Shown piece by piece: positions 39,860 to 52,420 of a stretch of DNA of 64,000 nucleotides. The stretch comes from Brasenia schreberi (taxonomy: Eukaryota > Streptophyta > Magnoliopsida > Nymphaeales > Cabombaceae). The translations under genes were made by a program, and so were the position numbers. The notes beneath the pieces were generated by a model. It was not told the origin of the DNA. It searched no databases and worked only from the letters and a program-made list of their open reading frames with translations. Where the stretch lies: the NCBI GenBank assembly GCA_036023115.1, contig JAYKKT010000090.1:28293501-28357500 (forward strand), read 5' to 3'. Within the stretch, counting starts at the first letter, position 1. The number at the start of each line of letters is the position of its first letter.

Positions 39860-40250
39860 CTAAGAGAGCATTGGACCTGGACCAGTGGCTCAAACCATAC
39901 ATGAATCGCTTCTAGAACTAGTTGGAACCGGAAAAGAACCAAGGAGATCCTGGGTCCGACTTTTCTAGTCAATGATTCCAAACCATATATTGGTTCCGGT
40001 TTCAAAACCCCACTTTTAGTACATGGTGTACATTCTTCAAATGAAACAAAAACTAATCCGAATCGGACCAGAACCAAAATTGTTGTAGAGCAGACATGGA
40101 ATCAGTAGAACCAACCGGAGGGGGGCAGACGGTTCCGGTTCCAAGTTGTAGCGGAACCAAAGTGACAGTTTGGAACCGCTACTCCCCATTTGATTACCTG
40201 GAACCGGCCAGATCTAATGAATGGAATTCCCATTTGAATCAAATTTAGTT
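39860..40250. repeat. GGTTCC-family dispersed repeat, copy 7 (composite)
   Basis: Contains GAACCGGAAAAGAACC, GGTTCCGGTTTC, a second end-like AGACATGGAATCAG at 40092 and CGGTTCCGGTTCC. It is probably two overlapping or nested copies. Confidence 0.6.
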
Positions 40251-40449
40251 CAATTTTCAATTCAACTTTATAGCGATACAGGCTTCTTTTTGCTTTGCAC
40301 CATTGATGCAAGAACCTGTTTCGCCCTACGACTAGGCCCTCAGCCTCATACAGTGGAGGATCAAGAAGTTTTCTTAGGGTGGGGCAACATCTCATGGTTA
40401 CACCATCTAATAGGTCACGGTGTTCACCATCAGTTTGGGTTTTACCCAA

Positions 40450-40740
40450 AAACCTGGTTCCATAACAGACCCACTCTGGGGCAGGTACTGGGTCGATCCC
40501 GGTTTGAATCCTAAACTGCCCAAAATCGAAAAAAGTTTAAAATTTTTAAAGAAAATAATTTTAAAAAAAATCTAATCTGTGGTTTCAAACCACCAGCTCC
40601 AGTTCCATAAAAGGTACGACTAGAACCAAACCGATTGGCCCCTGATTTAAGGTCCGGTTTCACCAGTTCAGTTTCCGGCTAGTTTCTGATCCCATTCGTT
40701 TCCGTTGGAACCTCTAAGTCGGTTCTAAACCCGCCATGAA
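40450..40740. repeat. GGTTCC-family dispersed repeat, copy 8
   Basis: GGTTCCATAACAG near the left, AT-rich centre at 40530-40570, CGGTTTCACCAGTTCAG on the right, and a terminal CCGCCATGA at about 40730. A (TA)n tract starts 30 bp beyond the end. Confidence 0.65.
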
Positions 40741-40765
40741 TAGGGCGAAGAGCCCATGGGTAGGG

Positions 40766-40803
<38 letters not shown>

Positions 40804-41309
40804 TTTGAATTTTTTTAAAGTCCGCCGCACTTTGAAACCAGTTTCTGAATCCGCCACTGATCTTGCATTAAGTAGGGTCTGCCACATGGATGTTTATTCT
40901 TATCTTTATCCCGTGTCAGATTACGAACCTTTGAAACCGAAAGATAAATTATTGAATTAATAATTGGGGTTAATTTAATCAAAAAGAATTGTTTGAGATA
41001 TTTAAATGTATATGTGAAAACGAATACAACTGGGGGCTATTCAGCGTGAGTAGTTAGGGATGGCGATGGGTGGCCAATGTGAGCCTTTTGGCCACTCAAC
41101 CAAGCTATATGGATCCTTCCCCAGCAAGGCCCACCATGAATCTTTTACTTGGGTTAACCATCCAAAAACCATTATATATATGTATACATATATATCTTTC
41201 AGATGTCACACTTTCATTACTTGCGTGCAAGTAACAAACAGAGACCCATGTGGTGGATAACCATCCTGTGGACCCTTCCTCAATAATTCTCTCTCTCTCA
41301 GAAATGTAC

Positions 41310-41315
<6 letters not shown>

Positions 41316-41385
<70 letters not shown>
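41316..41385. repeat. (TA)n microsatellite
   Basis: About 70 bp of TA repeat. Confidence 0.95.
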
Positions 41386-41392
<7 letters not shown>

Positions 41393-41935
41393 TGTATGTA
41401 TTGGGGGAAGAGAGGGGGCGGTGGGATGAAATTTGTAAACACTTTTGTGTCCAATAACATTCGATACTTTCAAAAATATCCTTCAAGTATCCATGCATGT
41501 TATGCAGACACCATGCTTTTCATCAAACTCGACAAGAAATTTGATTTTTTTCTATTTATTTTCTTTGCTTTTGATATGAACTGATAATGCTTTTCAACTG
41601 CTTTAGGAACACATTTTTAATTAACAGCGTTTATTTTATAATTCCTATTAACATACCAAATCGCCTTATAAGTTCCAACCGAGCCAAAATGAGATTTCTA
41701 CCCTCACTTTGTTAAGGAGAGTCCAGTAGGGACAGGGGTTTCGTTTTCAGGTCGTGTCTTCCGATGATTGAACTTAAAATAGATCAACAACGCAGTTTTT
41801 CTCTTGTTTCTTGCATACGAATGATGATTTTTTAGGTCATTATGATTCTGGGTTTTGCATTGATATTGAAATTGCAGCAGCTCAGTGTTTTTTTTTTTTT
41901 GCTTTGTTGGATATTATTCAGTATTGTGTTTGTAC

Positions 41936-42050
<115 letters not shown>

Positions 42051-42426
42051 AAAGAGAATCTAAATTTAAGAAACTCATGAAAATAGAGACCCACATGAAA
42101 CCGATTATCTCCACCGTTTGAACAAAAGAGGTTGTATTTATACTGTATGTTTTATCACCTCAATCCTTCATCTAAAAAATCAGATAAATCAGATGATTAT
42201 GATTGTAATGTGTTCTTGTGGTTTTCTATTCTGGTGGTTCTTTAAATCTAAACTATATATATCCGCACATCACCGTATGCTATGGTGATAACCATAGATA
42301 ATATATAAACAGCAATGAAATCAATTTGCGAAAGCTATGTTCGATATCAATTATTTGCTTTCGTCATGCATTAAATTTAGTTTTTGTGTGAACCTAGAAT
42401 TTGCTGAAAACATTACAGCCTGTTCC

Positions 42427-42429
<3 letters not shown>

Positions 42430-42499
<70 letters not shown>
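42430..42499. repeat. (GA)n microsatellite
   Basis: About 70 bp of perfect GA repeat. Confidence 0.95.
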
Positions 42500-42811
42500 A
42501 TCCATCATGTTCAGACTTTCACCCTCGAGTTTTACAGGATAAGATTCCAAAACGCATAAATACAACTTCACGAAAGAGAGCTTATAACCATCGACAAAAC
42601 CACCTCCAAAGAATGATAAATAGTAAGGTAAATATAAAACAAACGATGAACAGAAATTATAGAGACAGACGGACGCAATTCGACGCTTATTTTACAAACA
42701 AGAAGAAGAACCCACTTTGGTATTCCAAACCGATCGGACAGGGACAGGAACCGGGATCTGCCCTTTAACCAATTCATGTATCGCCAGCTCCGTAGACGCT
42801 GGTGCCACTTC

Positions 42812-43681
42812 CTACTTCGGCGCAACAACTTCTTCTTTCTTTACTTCTTCAACAACTGTGGTGGCTTCGACTTTTGCGACTTCCACTTCGGTGGCGGGAA
42901 CAGCTTTCTCTGGCTCTGACACTCCCTCACTGGTGGTCGCACGTTCTTTAACCTCCGATGGCGGTGGTGGAGTTGCCTCTGGTTCTTTGGCATCTACTGC
43001 TGGCTCAGCCGGTTTTTCTTCTACTTTCTCTTCCACAGGAACGAAGATGGCAACCTTCTCAAACACGTAGAAGACTGTGGTTGAGACGTACGTTGGTCCA
43101 TGCTTTGCTGATGCCTCCGATGCTTGCTTTGATCCCGGAAATTCTGCTCAAAACAATTGTCCATACCATTGTTACCACATTATTTTCATCATTGCTGATT
43201 TTAGTTATTGATAATAATTATGATTATTCATTTGAGGACAAGAAACCCCTACAAACTATTGAATCTAAAAGCATTTATCAACTACTTAAAATTTTATATG
43301 TAGTTGATAAAATTAAAATTAGCAATGATGACTCCAAAGCAATGGCAATGTTATTTTTGCACAAACAACACTAAATATGATTTTAATGGTCTTCTTTTGT
43401 TTAAAATAAAATTCCTTAAAAACAGTAGAAATCATTGTATACGGTGAAAATGGTCGATGCTTAATTTTGAGAATGATGCTACGCATATATATATATATGT
43501 ATATATATATATATGTATGTATGTATATATATGTATGTATGTATATATATATATATGTATGTATATATATATGTATGTATGTATATATATGTATGTATGT
43601 ATATATATATATGTATGTATGTATATATATATGTATGTATATATATATGTATGTATATATATATGTATGTATATATATATG

Positions 43682-43726
<45 letters not shown>

Positions 43727-44424
43727 ATATATATATGTATGTATGTATGTATATATATGTATATGTATGTATGTATATATATGTATGTATGTATATATAT
43801 ATGTATATAAAACGTATAGTCAAGGTTATATTATTCAGACAAACTTTGCGATATAATTGAATAATTGATGAACAGTGATTTCTTCACATTTTTTGCTTTA
43901 TAAAGCCCCCACTCATGATTCTACGTTTACCTACTAAACAATATTTTAAAGATGCGTATAGTTGTGAGAGGATTCTTTTGTAAGAGTTGAAATTACTTAA
44001 GTCTTAACCAGGTAAACGATGAGCAACTCTTCGTTAACTAGCAAGATCACATTTCCAGATGGAAAACTCAAATACAGAGTGTCCGTCGCCCAATATCTAA
44101 AACGGGTCAGAATGAATGACGTCCTCGTTCCAGATTCAGTGCCCTCTCTCTCCCCCCCTATATATATATTTTATCGTGTGTGCTGCAAGGCAGAAAGCTT
44201 ATGTAGCAGTGGTTGACGGTGCTAACGATACACCAACACGACAGAAAGCTTAGGAAAAGGATTATCTAATCTGTCAAAAATGTTTACTTACCGATTTTCA
44301 CTAATTCATCGAGGAACTTCTGAACAAGCGCAGAGTGCTTCTTTAGCTTTTCCGGTTTACGCTCCGCAACAAGTGTCTGCAAGAGTTATCTTATACCACT
44401 TCAAAATTCTATCACCTAATTTGC

Positions 44425-44477
<53 letters not shown>

Positions 44478-44964
44478 TGCATGTTCAATTACCTTGATCT
44501 CAACTGATGAAGCATCATATATTTCGAGAACTTTTGGTTTTAAGTCATCCTTCTTCTTCTCAAATTCCTCATCGAATTCCACCTACACCCACAAACCAAA
44601 GTTAACAATGGTTGTTTCATATCTCACCCCCTCATCAATATCACTGTAGAGGGAGAAGGTATGTGTGAAGGACCATCACCATCAAATAAGAAGCAGACTG
44701 GAAACCATAGAATGACATATACGAAGATTGGCATACACACACAGAGATCTACTTTTTGGTGACCAGCAAATGATTGAATACTTTCAATAGCAGATATTCT
44801 CAGTGGAATTCAATCTCAAATAAGAAAAATAATTGAACAGAAGGAAGGAAGCTCACCTTGGATTCATCAAAGGCCTTGCTAGCTTCTGCTCCAGCCTTCT
44901 TCTTGCTGGGCTTGTCAAAGTACTTCTTGAACTTTGGTACAACCTTTTCCTTCCAAAAACTCAT
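42812..44964 (-). CDS. DREPP / PCaP-type plasma-membrane cation-binding protein, four exons
   Basis: Minus-strand exons are 44964-44857, 44582-44493, 44376-44292 and 43143-42812. Splicing with GT-AG sites gives 615 nt, or 204 residues, the usual family length. The start [16 protein letters not shown] resembles the PCaP1 start ([11 protein letters not shown]), followed by a KAFDESK block. Exon 2 gives [20 protein letters not shown], exon 3 gives [18 protein letters not shown], and exon 4 begins [16 protein letters not shown] and ends in a Glu/Pro/Val-rich acidic tail (...EEVVAPK). Known family members bind Ca2+/calmodulin, phosphoinositides and the cytoskeleton at the plasma membrane. Residue 2 is Ser instead of the Gly that PCaP1 uses for myristoylation. 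The frame is open upstream, but the Met at 44964 matches the family start. The gene looks intact. Confidence 0.92.
43484..43808. repeat. (TATG)n/(TA)n array inside DREPP intron 3
   Basis: About 325 bp of alternating TA runs and GTATGTATGTATA blocks within the 1.15-kb third intron. The several long frames here are artefacts of the repeat. Confidence 0.95.
44427..44475. repeat. (TA)n in DREPP intron 2
   Basis: About 48 bp of TA repeat filling almost half of the 116-bp second intron, ending about 18 bp before the exon 2 donor in plus coordinates. Confidence 0.9.
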
Positions 44965-45769
44965 ATTTGCTCCTGTCTCAAACTCGGAACCCAAAGAACT
45001 GTGAACTATAAACACCAAGAATCTACAAACAAGAGAAAGGCAGGAAAACAATCAACACAATTTAAAGACCAAACGAGCCCTTCGTCACCAAAAAATTATT
45101 TAAAATATAACTCTCTTAAAAAACTAAGCAATAATTTTCATACCGCTAAGAGAGAGAGGCAGAGAGATGTTTGAGGTTGGATTCGAAGGAGGAGGTGCTG
45201 TTACCCAACTGTCAACCGGGCCGGCCCTTTGGTCGAGCGTTTGAAGGGACCGGAAATTATAGAATGAAAGGTTAATAAAATGCCCAAAGGCTCCGGTTTA
45301 TTTCAAGAGTGCCATCACCAGCCTTCATCCAGCTGAATCGTGTCCGGCAGTTCTTCTTACCAGAGGGCGTAGTCTTTAGTTAAAAAGACTCAAATGCCAT
45401 CGCCATAATTACATATAAACCAGTTACTCTTGCAAGTTTAACATTTGTTTTTTATAATAGAGAAAAAGAATATCTCATTCAGCTCAATAAAGTAATGATC
45501 TTTCTTTGATCCAACTAATGATCAAAGTAATACATCAAGATTGTTTATTCTCCAACAAATTAATTAACTTGTCAGTCAAGTAATGATCAAGATTTTACCA
45601 TGTGATTTATGTAAAATATAGTTCTCTTAGAAAACTATGCAATAATTGTATACATATGTATAAATATCCTAGGCCCAAATCAATCCAATGGACATTATTT
45701 TTATGAATTCTATTTATGGTTCTTAGTATTGGTAGTTAATCATTGTATGAAAGATGTTTGTGACATAAA
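44965..45769. other. 5' leader and promoter region of the DREPP gene
   Basis: The first 200 bp contain a CT-rich stretch on the minus strand (AG-rich near 45148-45165), common in plant 5' leaders. No confident TATA box or named element was identified. No gene is seen further upstream. Confidence 0.35.
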
Positions 45770-46080
45770 TGAAAATATTGAGATGGATGAGTGGTCACAC
45801 AAAGAAAAACCGTATATATCTTTAGGTTATTAGAAACAAATTGAGAGTAGCATCAATAGATGATAAAATAAGAAGAAATAGTTTAATATTGTTTAAACAT
45901 GTAGAAAGGTGATCAAAGAAAGCTATATAAAAAAAGTATAAAAAATTAGATTGTCAAAATATTAAAAAAAGAAAGAGAAAGATCACAAAGTGTTAGAAGG
46001 AAAAAATAAAGAATGATCTATCTTATATTGAAAACAAAGAATCCATGATCTAGTTGTTGAATTAGATTTGAAATTATCTT
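45770..46080 (+). mobile_element. LINE (RTE-type) RT C-terminal fragment
   Basis: The plus strand carries a decayed RT C-terminus: RWMSGHTKKNRI, VIRNKLRVASIDDKIRRN and KHVERR, then KRKRKITKC and KIKNDLSYIENKE, with stops. It is the same family as the minus-strand copy at 34025-34440. Confidence 0.72.
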
Positions 46081-47606
46081 ATTTATGCCAATTCATACAC
46101 TCTAGGCCCCAAAATGGAACAGATATATGTGCACTAATATACATCAATGTTGTATTCTTTCGTGTAGTATTTACAACATTGCCTTAACTAAAATGCTGCA
46201 GGCATAGATCTTTTTTAACTAATCCGGTTCGAGCCGGGTTGACTCATTATAGGGTAAAGCTCTCTCAATTTTGTTTTTAACAAGACTCGAATTAATTACC
46301 TTGCTTAATGGGGAACAAGTGCCAAATCACTTGAATTAACCAAACCTTGGCATATATCTTTATCATACACCAAAAGAAGAAAAGAACTTTATAGAACTTG
46401 TTATTATTGTTGATAATTTGCACTCAATTTTTGTTCTTTGTTTTGTAAAGAATCGCAATAGTTTCCCTGTTCATTTAGAATAGTACGTGTTGTTATCGGG
46501 GTGTGTGTCCATAAATAGGATTCTTGAGGAAGCAATATAAAAACGTTTAGATTATCGAATGAATACTCCAAACACGCATTACGTGAAAAGCTTCGCTTAC
46601 ATGTACATGAAGGCCATGAGATAGCAACATCCTATTTCGTTTCGTGTTTGTGCTGTCATATCATGAAAGTATAAAAGTGATGTCAAATCAAATATGTGAT
46701 CGAATTTTATTTTAAAATGTATATGAAAATTTGAATTATTTGATACATGAAAACCACCGAAAGTAAGTGGTAGATTATTTCTGTTGATTTTTCAATAAGT
46801 ATTTTCAGCTGTTTAACTCTCACAAATGAGTTTTTGTATGAAACAATAGGGTATTATTGATGATTTTTACAAATATTTTTCGATGGTTGACATTTTCGAG
46901 GACATTCGAAATTTTTTTTTTTACCGTTTGATGGTACATTTCTTATGGTTACTAGAACCATCGAAAATAGATTATTTTCAACGGTTTCAATTGGTTGATT
47001 CTTTTTTACGGTTTCTAAAGTAATTTTAAGGTTTTTAAATTTTTTTCGATCCGTTTTTTTGACGCATTTTTCTTTCGGGGGTCTTCGATAATTCTAACGA
47101 TATTGAAAATGACTTTCATGACGGTCCGAACAATTGCAAGAAAAATACATTAATTTATACTAGCATACGTGCTACTTTTAATTGTACTTTGAAGTGAACA
47201 ATCACAACCGTTTCAGGTCATGTTTGTGTTGGATTTTCATGATACTACTGAAATCGCGAGTAATCTTCGTGTTTCGTGTATGTTGTCATGACATTTAGTG
47301 CACTCATCAAAGCACAGGTCAACCTGAATACGACCTGTTCTTTCTTGCGTGTCTGTTAGTGCACAAAGAACCTTTTGGGTAATGTCGGTCCCAGCTTTTC
47401 ATGTCCAAAATCATCAGCCCAGGTTGCATGTTTGTTCGTATATATAGCAACACCAATAACATAGATAATTGGATGTTAGATGAAATGGATATATCCATAT
47501 CCAAATCCGATTCATCAGGCTCAGCTCAAAATCTGTAGTGAACCTATTCTATCGGACTTGACGAGTCACTGTCGATCCGAACCAAATCCAAACTGTCTTC
47601 GCTTGC
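46081..47606. other. Intergenic; possible DNA-transposon remnant at 46740-47150
   Basis: No gene. At 46740-47150 the words 'accatcgaaaat', 'accgaaa', 'tttcgatggtt' and 'caacggtttc' recur in both orientations. This resembles the subterminal repeat zones of CACTA elements, but no terminal CACTA sequence was found. Confidence 0.3.
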
Positions 47607-48667
47607 TGTAGGGGTGGCAATCTTGTACTTGGATTTTGTTTGATCGTGTCATGTTTCTGCCGAAAACATGTCAACTTGAAGGCGATTTTCGTGTTGATTT
47701 AGGTGGCAATCTTTTCCGTGTTGCTTTAGGTGATTTTCGAGTATGATCCGTGTCAAGTTTTGTATCGCCAGCAATTTTGTGTTCGGGGTAGTATTTACAT
47801 CATTTTATGTATTAGCCAACGATAACACAACCACATTAATTTTTGTGTACCTTGCATAGAAACAGTCGTGTTGGTAGCCAGTTTTCGTGTCGTACGTCGT
47901 GCATTTCAACTCTTTTATACTTAAAGTTGGGGATATTTGGGTGACATCGAGAGGTAGTGGCTACGGAGTAATTTGCCGAAGGTGGTAGGGTTAGGGTGGG
48001 GCTCTGGTCAAACGGTGGCAGCTGTCTCTCGCATCATTCTTGGGTGGCCTTTGCTCCTTTGTGGGGCCCGCAGACTGATGACCAGATGTCCGTCCTCCTT
48101 GGCCCCACCTTCCACCTAAACCCCACACATGGCTTCGCTGTCCTCAGCTCTGGAGTCGTTTCGTACACCCCAACCTCACTACTCAACACGCCCTTGTTTT
48201 CAGAATTATTACAGAAACGCCATTACCAACCTCCGTTTACACCCCTTCATTTTCGAGAAATTTTCGAATACCCACCCAACGGATTGGCTTTTCACAAAAG
48301 AATGCTAAAAGTCATGGAAAATTTACAGCTAAGGGTCCGTCTTCTACAAGCAGACGTTGAGAGAAGAAAATGACGTTTTGTCCATTTTGCGCAAAGCAAC
48401 TATTCAAGTCACTTTTCTTCTAGACTTGCCAATCACACACAACACGAAAAAACCTGATATGACCATGCCACCATGAAAAAAATCTTACTGTGTCAATATT
48501 TAATTACGAACACGAAATCTCATGACATGAAACATGAGATTGCTGGTCATATCGAGGACCAAAGGAGCACTTGACACGAGCATAACACGAAAAGCCCATG
48601 TTTTTGTCCGTCCAAAAGAATGACATGAGACGAAGACGACCTGAAACCCGAAATTACCACCCCTACA
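47607..48667. mobile_element. hAT-like non-autonomous element (TIR pair)
   Basis: The left end GTAGGGGTGGCAAT (47608) and right end ATTACCACCCCTAC (about 48652-48665) are near-perfect inverted repeats 1.06 kb apart. TAGGGGTGGCAAT-type ends are typical of plant hAT elements. The interior has no transposase. It contains ACACGA/TCGTGT-type words and a 125-codon open frame at 47996-48373 without recognised motifs. An 8-bp target duplication is not evident, so the two ends could also belong to different copies. Confidence 0.5.
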
Positions 48668-50144
48668 TGAAGCATCTACACGCTACTTGGGCCGTCATTC
48701 CATTATTTGCTTTAGTTAGATTTGGATCACATGAGATTCATGCTTAATCACTTGGGCCTTCATTTAATTGTCTACGCTAGTTTGAATTTGGATCACATGC
48801 AGTCCAAATCCATCCAGGATACAGTGAGTGATGCTGTCATCGACCCATGCATGTGGTGTGGATCGGATCTCAGGGACGTTTCACGGATTTAGACGAAAGT
48901 TCCTTCCGAAGGTAGGAGTGTAAAGGGTTTGCACCTTGGTCAAATATGGCCATTTTTGAATCCAAACAAACTAGATATAAGCTTACACAGAGTCGCTGTT
49001 GGATTGGGATGTGGTAGAAGGGGGCCAAACTCGATCCAGATTTTACATGATAGTAAGATCCCATATTCATCAGACAGATATTTGTCAGATCTTTGAATAA
49101 AAGCCTAAATGAATATATACTTGATTCTTCATATATGGTTTATCTTAGTTAAGTCAACTGTGTGTTTGGGTCTGGATCTAAGTCAGGCTCTATCTAATGG
49201 CCCAATTCGGTTTCACACTTAATCCAGTAGATCGGATCCAGACTTTTCTTTATCCAATTCAATAAAGTCCGTATTCAAATCCGGAATCAGATGGACTTGG
49301 GAGACCAAATCATCAGCTAAGGCCAGTAAAAAAACAGGTTCAATTATGCCTCTTCTCTTCCTAATCCTAAATGAAATTCGGGGATCCTTAATTGGGCAAT
49401 ACGTTCGAACCATCCCTTCTCATAATATAATGAGAATGAACAACTAATGATTTGATGATGGACTCAAATCCCTGATTATAAGTTCATAATCCCAAACGAT
49501 TACCATTTTTCGGCGCAACGGATTTACTAATTATTTTATTCCAATTAAGTTAGTAAGAGACATTTTGAAATAAGATATAGGCCGTAGATTCTAGAAGCTA
49601 GAAGAAGGTATCCTAAGCGATTGCAATAGTTGGATATGTTTCACATGGATTATGGTTGCCCTAATCAAAAGATGAATCTTGGATTTGGATTTGATTCGAT
49701 GCAGAATGCCATAATCTTTATCCAAGAATATCAAATCATACTACAGCTACAGCGAATTCCCAGCTGATTGGATTTGGATCTTGATCTTAATCCAAGCTGT
49801 GGACAAGCCGGTCAACCGGGCACACTCTGTCCGTGCAAGCTACTAAGATTGTTAGAGGAAAAGCACTAATTCACGTCTAACATTTTAATCACGGCCAAGC
49901 CAAGTATTATTAAGATCCTTTTCTGGATTTATGCTGTAATGATTCTTAAAATCTTTTTAAAATAATTAAGAGAGATTCACTAAGAATTGTTGTTATAAAT
50001 ATCGTATTGGAAAACATATCATATAGGATACTAACTAAATAATTGCGAAATATATAGTTTACAACATTGTAGAATACTATATTTAGAAGAAAACTAATTT
50101 AATGATACTATCGGATAACTGAGCGCAATACATGTAGGTAGATA
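48668..50144. other. Intergenic, no gene seen
   Basis: Scattered words of the type GGATCCGGAT and TTTGGATTTGGATC near 49000-49270 and 49680-49800 suggest another old dispersed repeat, recurring near 52750-53110 and 56100-56160. No coding region. Confidence 0.35.
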
Positions 50145-50375
50145 TACCCGGTCTGGTACCAGCCGGCGTTTTGAACTGGGTACGAAACCAAATCCACCTA
50201 AGCAGACTCAGAACCGCAACTGAACTAGGCCATCCACTTCCCTCTGGTTCGGTTTTGGTTCACCCTCACATGAAACTAGAACCAGTTAGAGCCCTATTCA
50301 GTTACAGTTCATGGTTCTAAGGCAAACCAGAACCAATGGTTTCGTATATGGACCGGTCATGTCTAGATATAGTTG
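50145..50375. repeat. GGTTCC-family dispersed repeat, copy 9
   Basis: Begins near TAGATATACCCGGTCTGG, carries GGTTCGGTTTTGGTTC and GAACCAGTTAGAGCC, and ends GGACCGGTCATGTCTAG, the family terminal motif. Confidence 0.7.
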
Positions 50376-50409
50376 CTTGAGTTTAACATGCATATATAGA
50401 TATACATAC

Positions 50410-50458
<49 letters not shown>

Positions 50459-52163
50459 TCGGATCCTACCCACTACCGATACCGCTCACTCATGTCTCAT
50501 ATCTGACAATTGCTTTTTGGAGATATGGGTGTAATAACATTGTCTTTCATTTTTTTTAAATCCTTATTTTTAAATTATACTCATGCCATCAAAAAGCTAC
50601 GGGTGAGTATGCTAGAGGTGGACAAGATCCGGTTTTCATATATATATATATGAGGGTTTCTAGGAATTATGGTAGCTCTTACAGATGGTATTGTTGACTC
50701 CCTTAAGTATTTAAATCCCCCTACCTGCATGTTGTGCATGCAAAGTTATAAATCCTCCATTTTCAACTCATTTCCATGAAATAATTCATGGTCTCCTATC
50801 TGCCAACTACTGCGACTTAGTGCTACTAATGTTATGCATGTAAGGATTTAATAATTAGTTAAATACTGACTTTTTTGGGCAAATTTCCATGTTACCGGCT
50901 CTTGGATTTAGGTTTTGGATCCTTCTTCTTCTCCCAAATATGCATTTGACTGCCAATATAACACACGACGTGAACACGATCATAAAAGTCGGTGTCTATG
51001 TCCACCCAAAGCAACATCAGAAAATGGCTCCTTTTCGGGTTGAACTGTTTTTTATACGAATAGGGCATGAGATGATATGAAAACAACCCATAACACAAAA
51101 TTGATGCCAATATAACACGCCACAGACGCAACTTAAAACGTTCGTGTTTACGTTGGTGTGACAGTTCGATACACGACGATAAAATATTGACTCGTGATAC
51201 AACCGCATAGATAAACTCGTGGTCCTTCATATGCAGTGATGGAGAGAAGATAAAGATAAAATATAAAGTTTATTAGTGTATTTGCTTGATTGATTGCATG
51301 TTAAGTAGTGCTACATTGAGTAGCAATTTTAAGAAAATGAACTGATTGGATCATGCAACCTATAGTACGTATATACTCATGCTCACTTTTTACTTTTAAA
51401 TTATAATAATATAATAAAACTGTCTTTTATATTTTTTAAATACTTTTAAAACTTTGTAAATAACACTCGTATATCAAAAACTAAATGATGGGCATTAGTA
51501 TGCATGTGTCGAGCGTTCCAGGATTGAGTTTTCCCTCAACTAATATATTACTTTCACGGAATTCAATGCTCCTACGGCATGAGCTCAAGCACAATGACAA
51601 CTAAGAATCCGGGTACTGTTTTTTCATAAATTATCAAGACGGAGTTAGGAAGATCCCTACCAAATACAATTGATATGTACAATTAATGAAGTAGTGAACC
51701 TTCTCGAGGAAACTCTAACAAATAAAATCACTGGATCGAAGGTCTGTCTTGACACAGAAGTCTGGACGCACCAACACAGTTAAGAATGCACATAGTTGAA
51801 CCCACTCAGTTAGGGAAAAGGCTTCCTTTTAGTTTCGGTGGTTATAGAGCTTATTTTTAAAAATTTTATTTGTGTTTCATAGGGTGAGGCATTGCATTGC
51901 CGAAAATAAAGTAGTATTTTTTAAATTTTCTCATTAAAAAATTTTACTTGAGGAAGGTGGATTAAATTAAAATGATATAAGTTACAACTTTGTTTACGTG
52001 AGGAAGAGAAACCTCGGGTATTATAAAATTAATGATTAGATTGCATGTGCATTTCAATGGAGGTTCGTGGTTGGATTAAATTAAGAGTAAGGTATTCATG
52101 CTGTGTTTTTTCTGTGTTCTATTTATTTAATATTTCATATATTAATTAGTAAATTCATATTTT

Positions 52164-52169
<6 letters not shown>
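50376..52169. other. Intergenic, no gene seen
   Basis: Includes a short TACA/TA/GA compound microsatellite at 50400-50458 and a piece with ACACGACG/CGTGTTTACG words near 50960-51200 like the interior of the hAT-like element. No gene. Confidence 0.35.

Positions 52170-52220
<51 letters not shown>
52170..52220. repeat. (TA)n microsatellite
   Basis: About 50 bp of TA repeat. Confidence 0.95.
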
Positions 52221-52221
<1 letters not shown>

Positions 52222-52342
52222 CAAAGGTGTGTTGGTCTGATACAGGAAAGAAGTCTTCTCAAACACAACTTGTGATTATTGGGTTAAATTATAGAAATGC
52301 ATATCTAGTAAAATGAGAGCCCTTTCATAAAAAGAAAATTAA

Positions 52343-52344
<2 letters not shown>

Positions 52345-52417
<73 letters not shown>
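52345..52417. repeat. (GA)n microsatellite
   Basis: About 73 bp of GA repeat. Confidence 0.95.

Positions 52418-52420
<3 letters not shown>

Noticed and set aside
39571..40077. 168-codon minus-strand frame with a Ser-Leu run
   Set aside because: Made of a (CT)n tract and GGTTCC-family repeats; no domain.
42337..42768. 143-codon plus-strand frame
   Set aside because: Mostly Arg-Glu repeats from the (GA)n tract, with no recognisable domain. It lies in the 3' flank of the minus-strand DREPP gene.
42717..43374. Plus-strand frames of 117 and 138 codons
   Set aside because: They are antisense shadows of DREPP exon 4, whose acidic repeats give Ser/Thr-rich frames on the other strand.
43484..43808. 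CRISPR-like regular repeat spacing
   Set aside because: The periodicity is a simple TATG/TA microsatellite in a plant intron; no spacers or direct repeats of CRISPR type.
47996..48373. 125-codon plus-strand frame
   Set aside because: Inside the hAT-like element, no recognised motif and no family resemblance; treated as chance.
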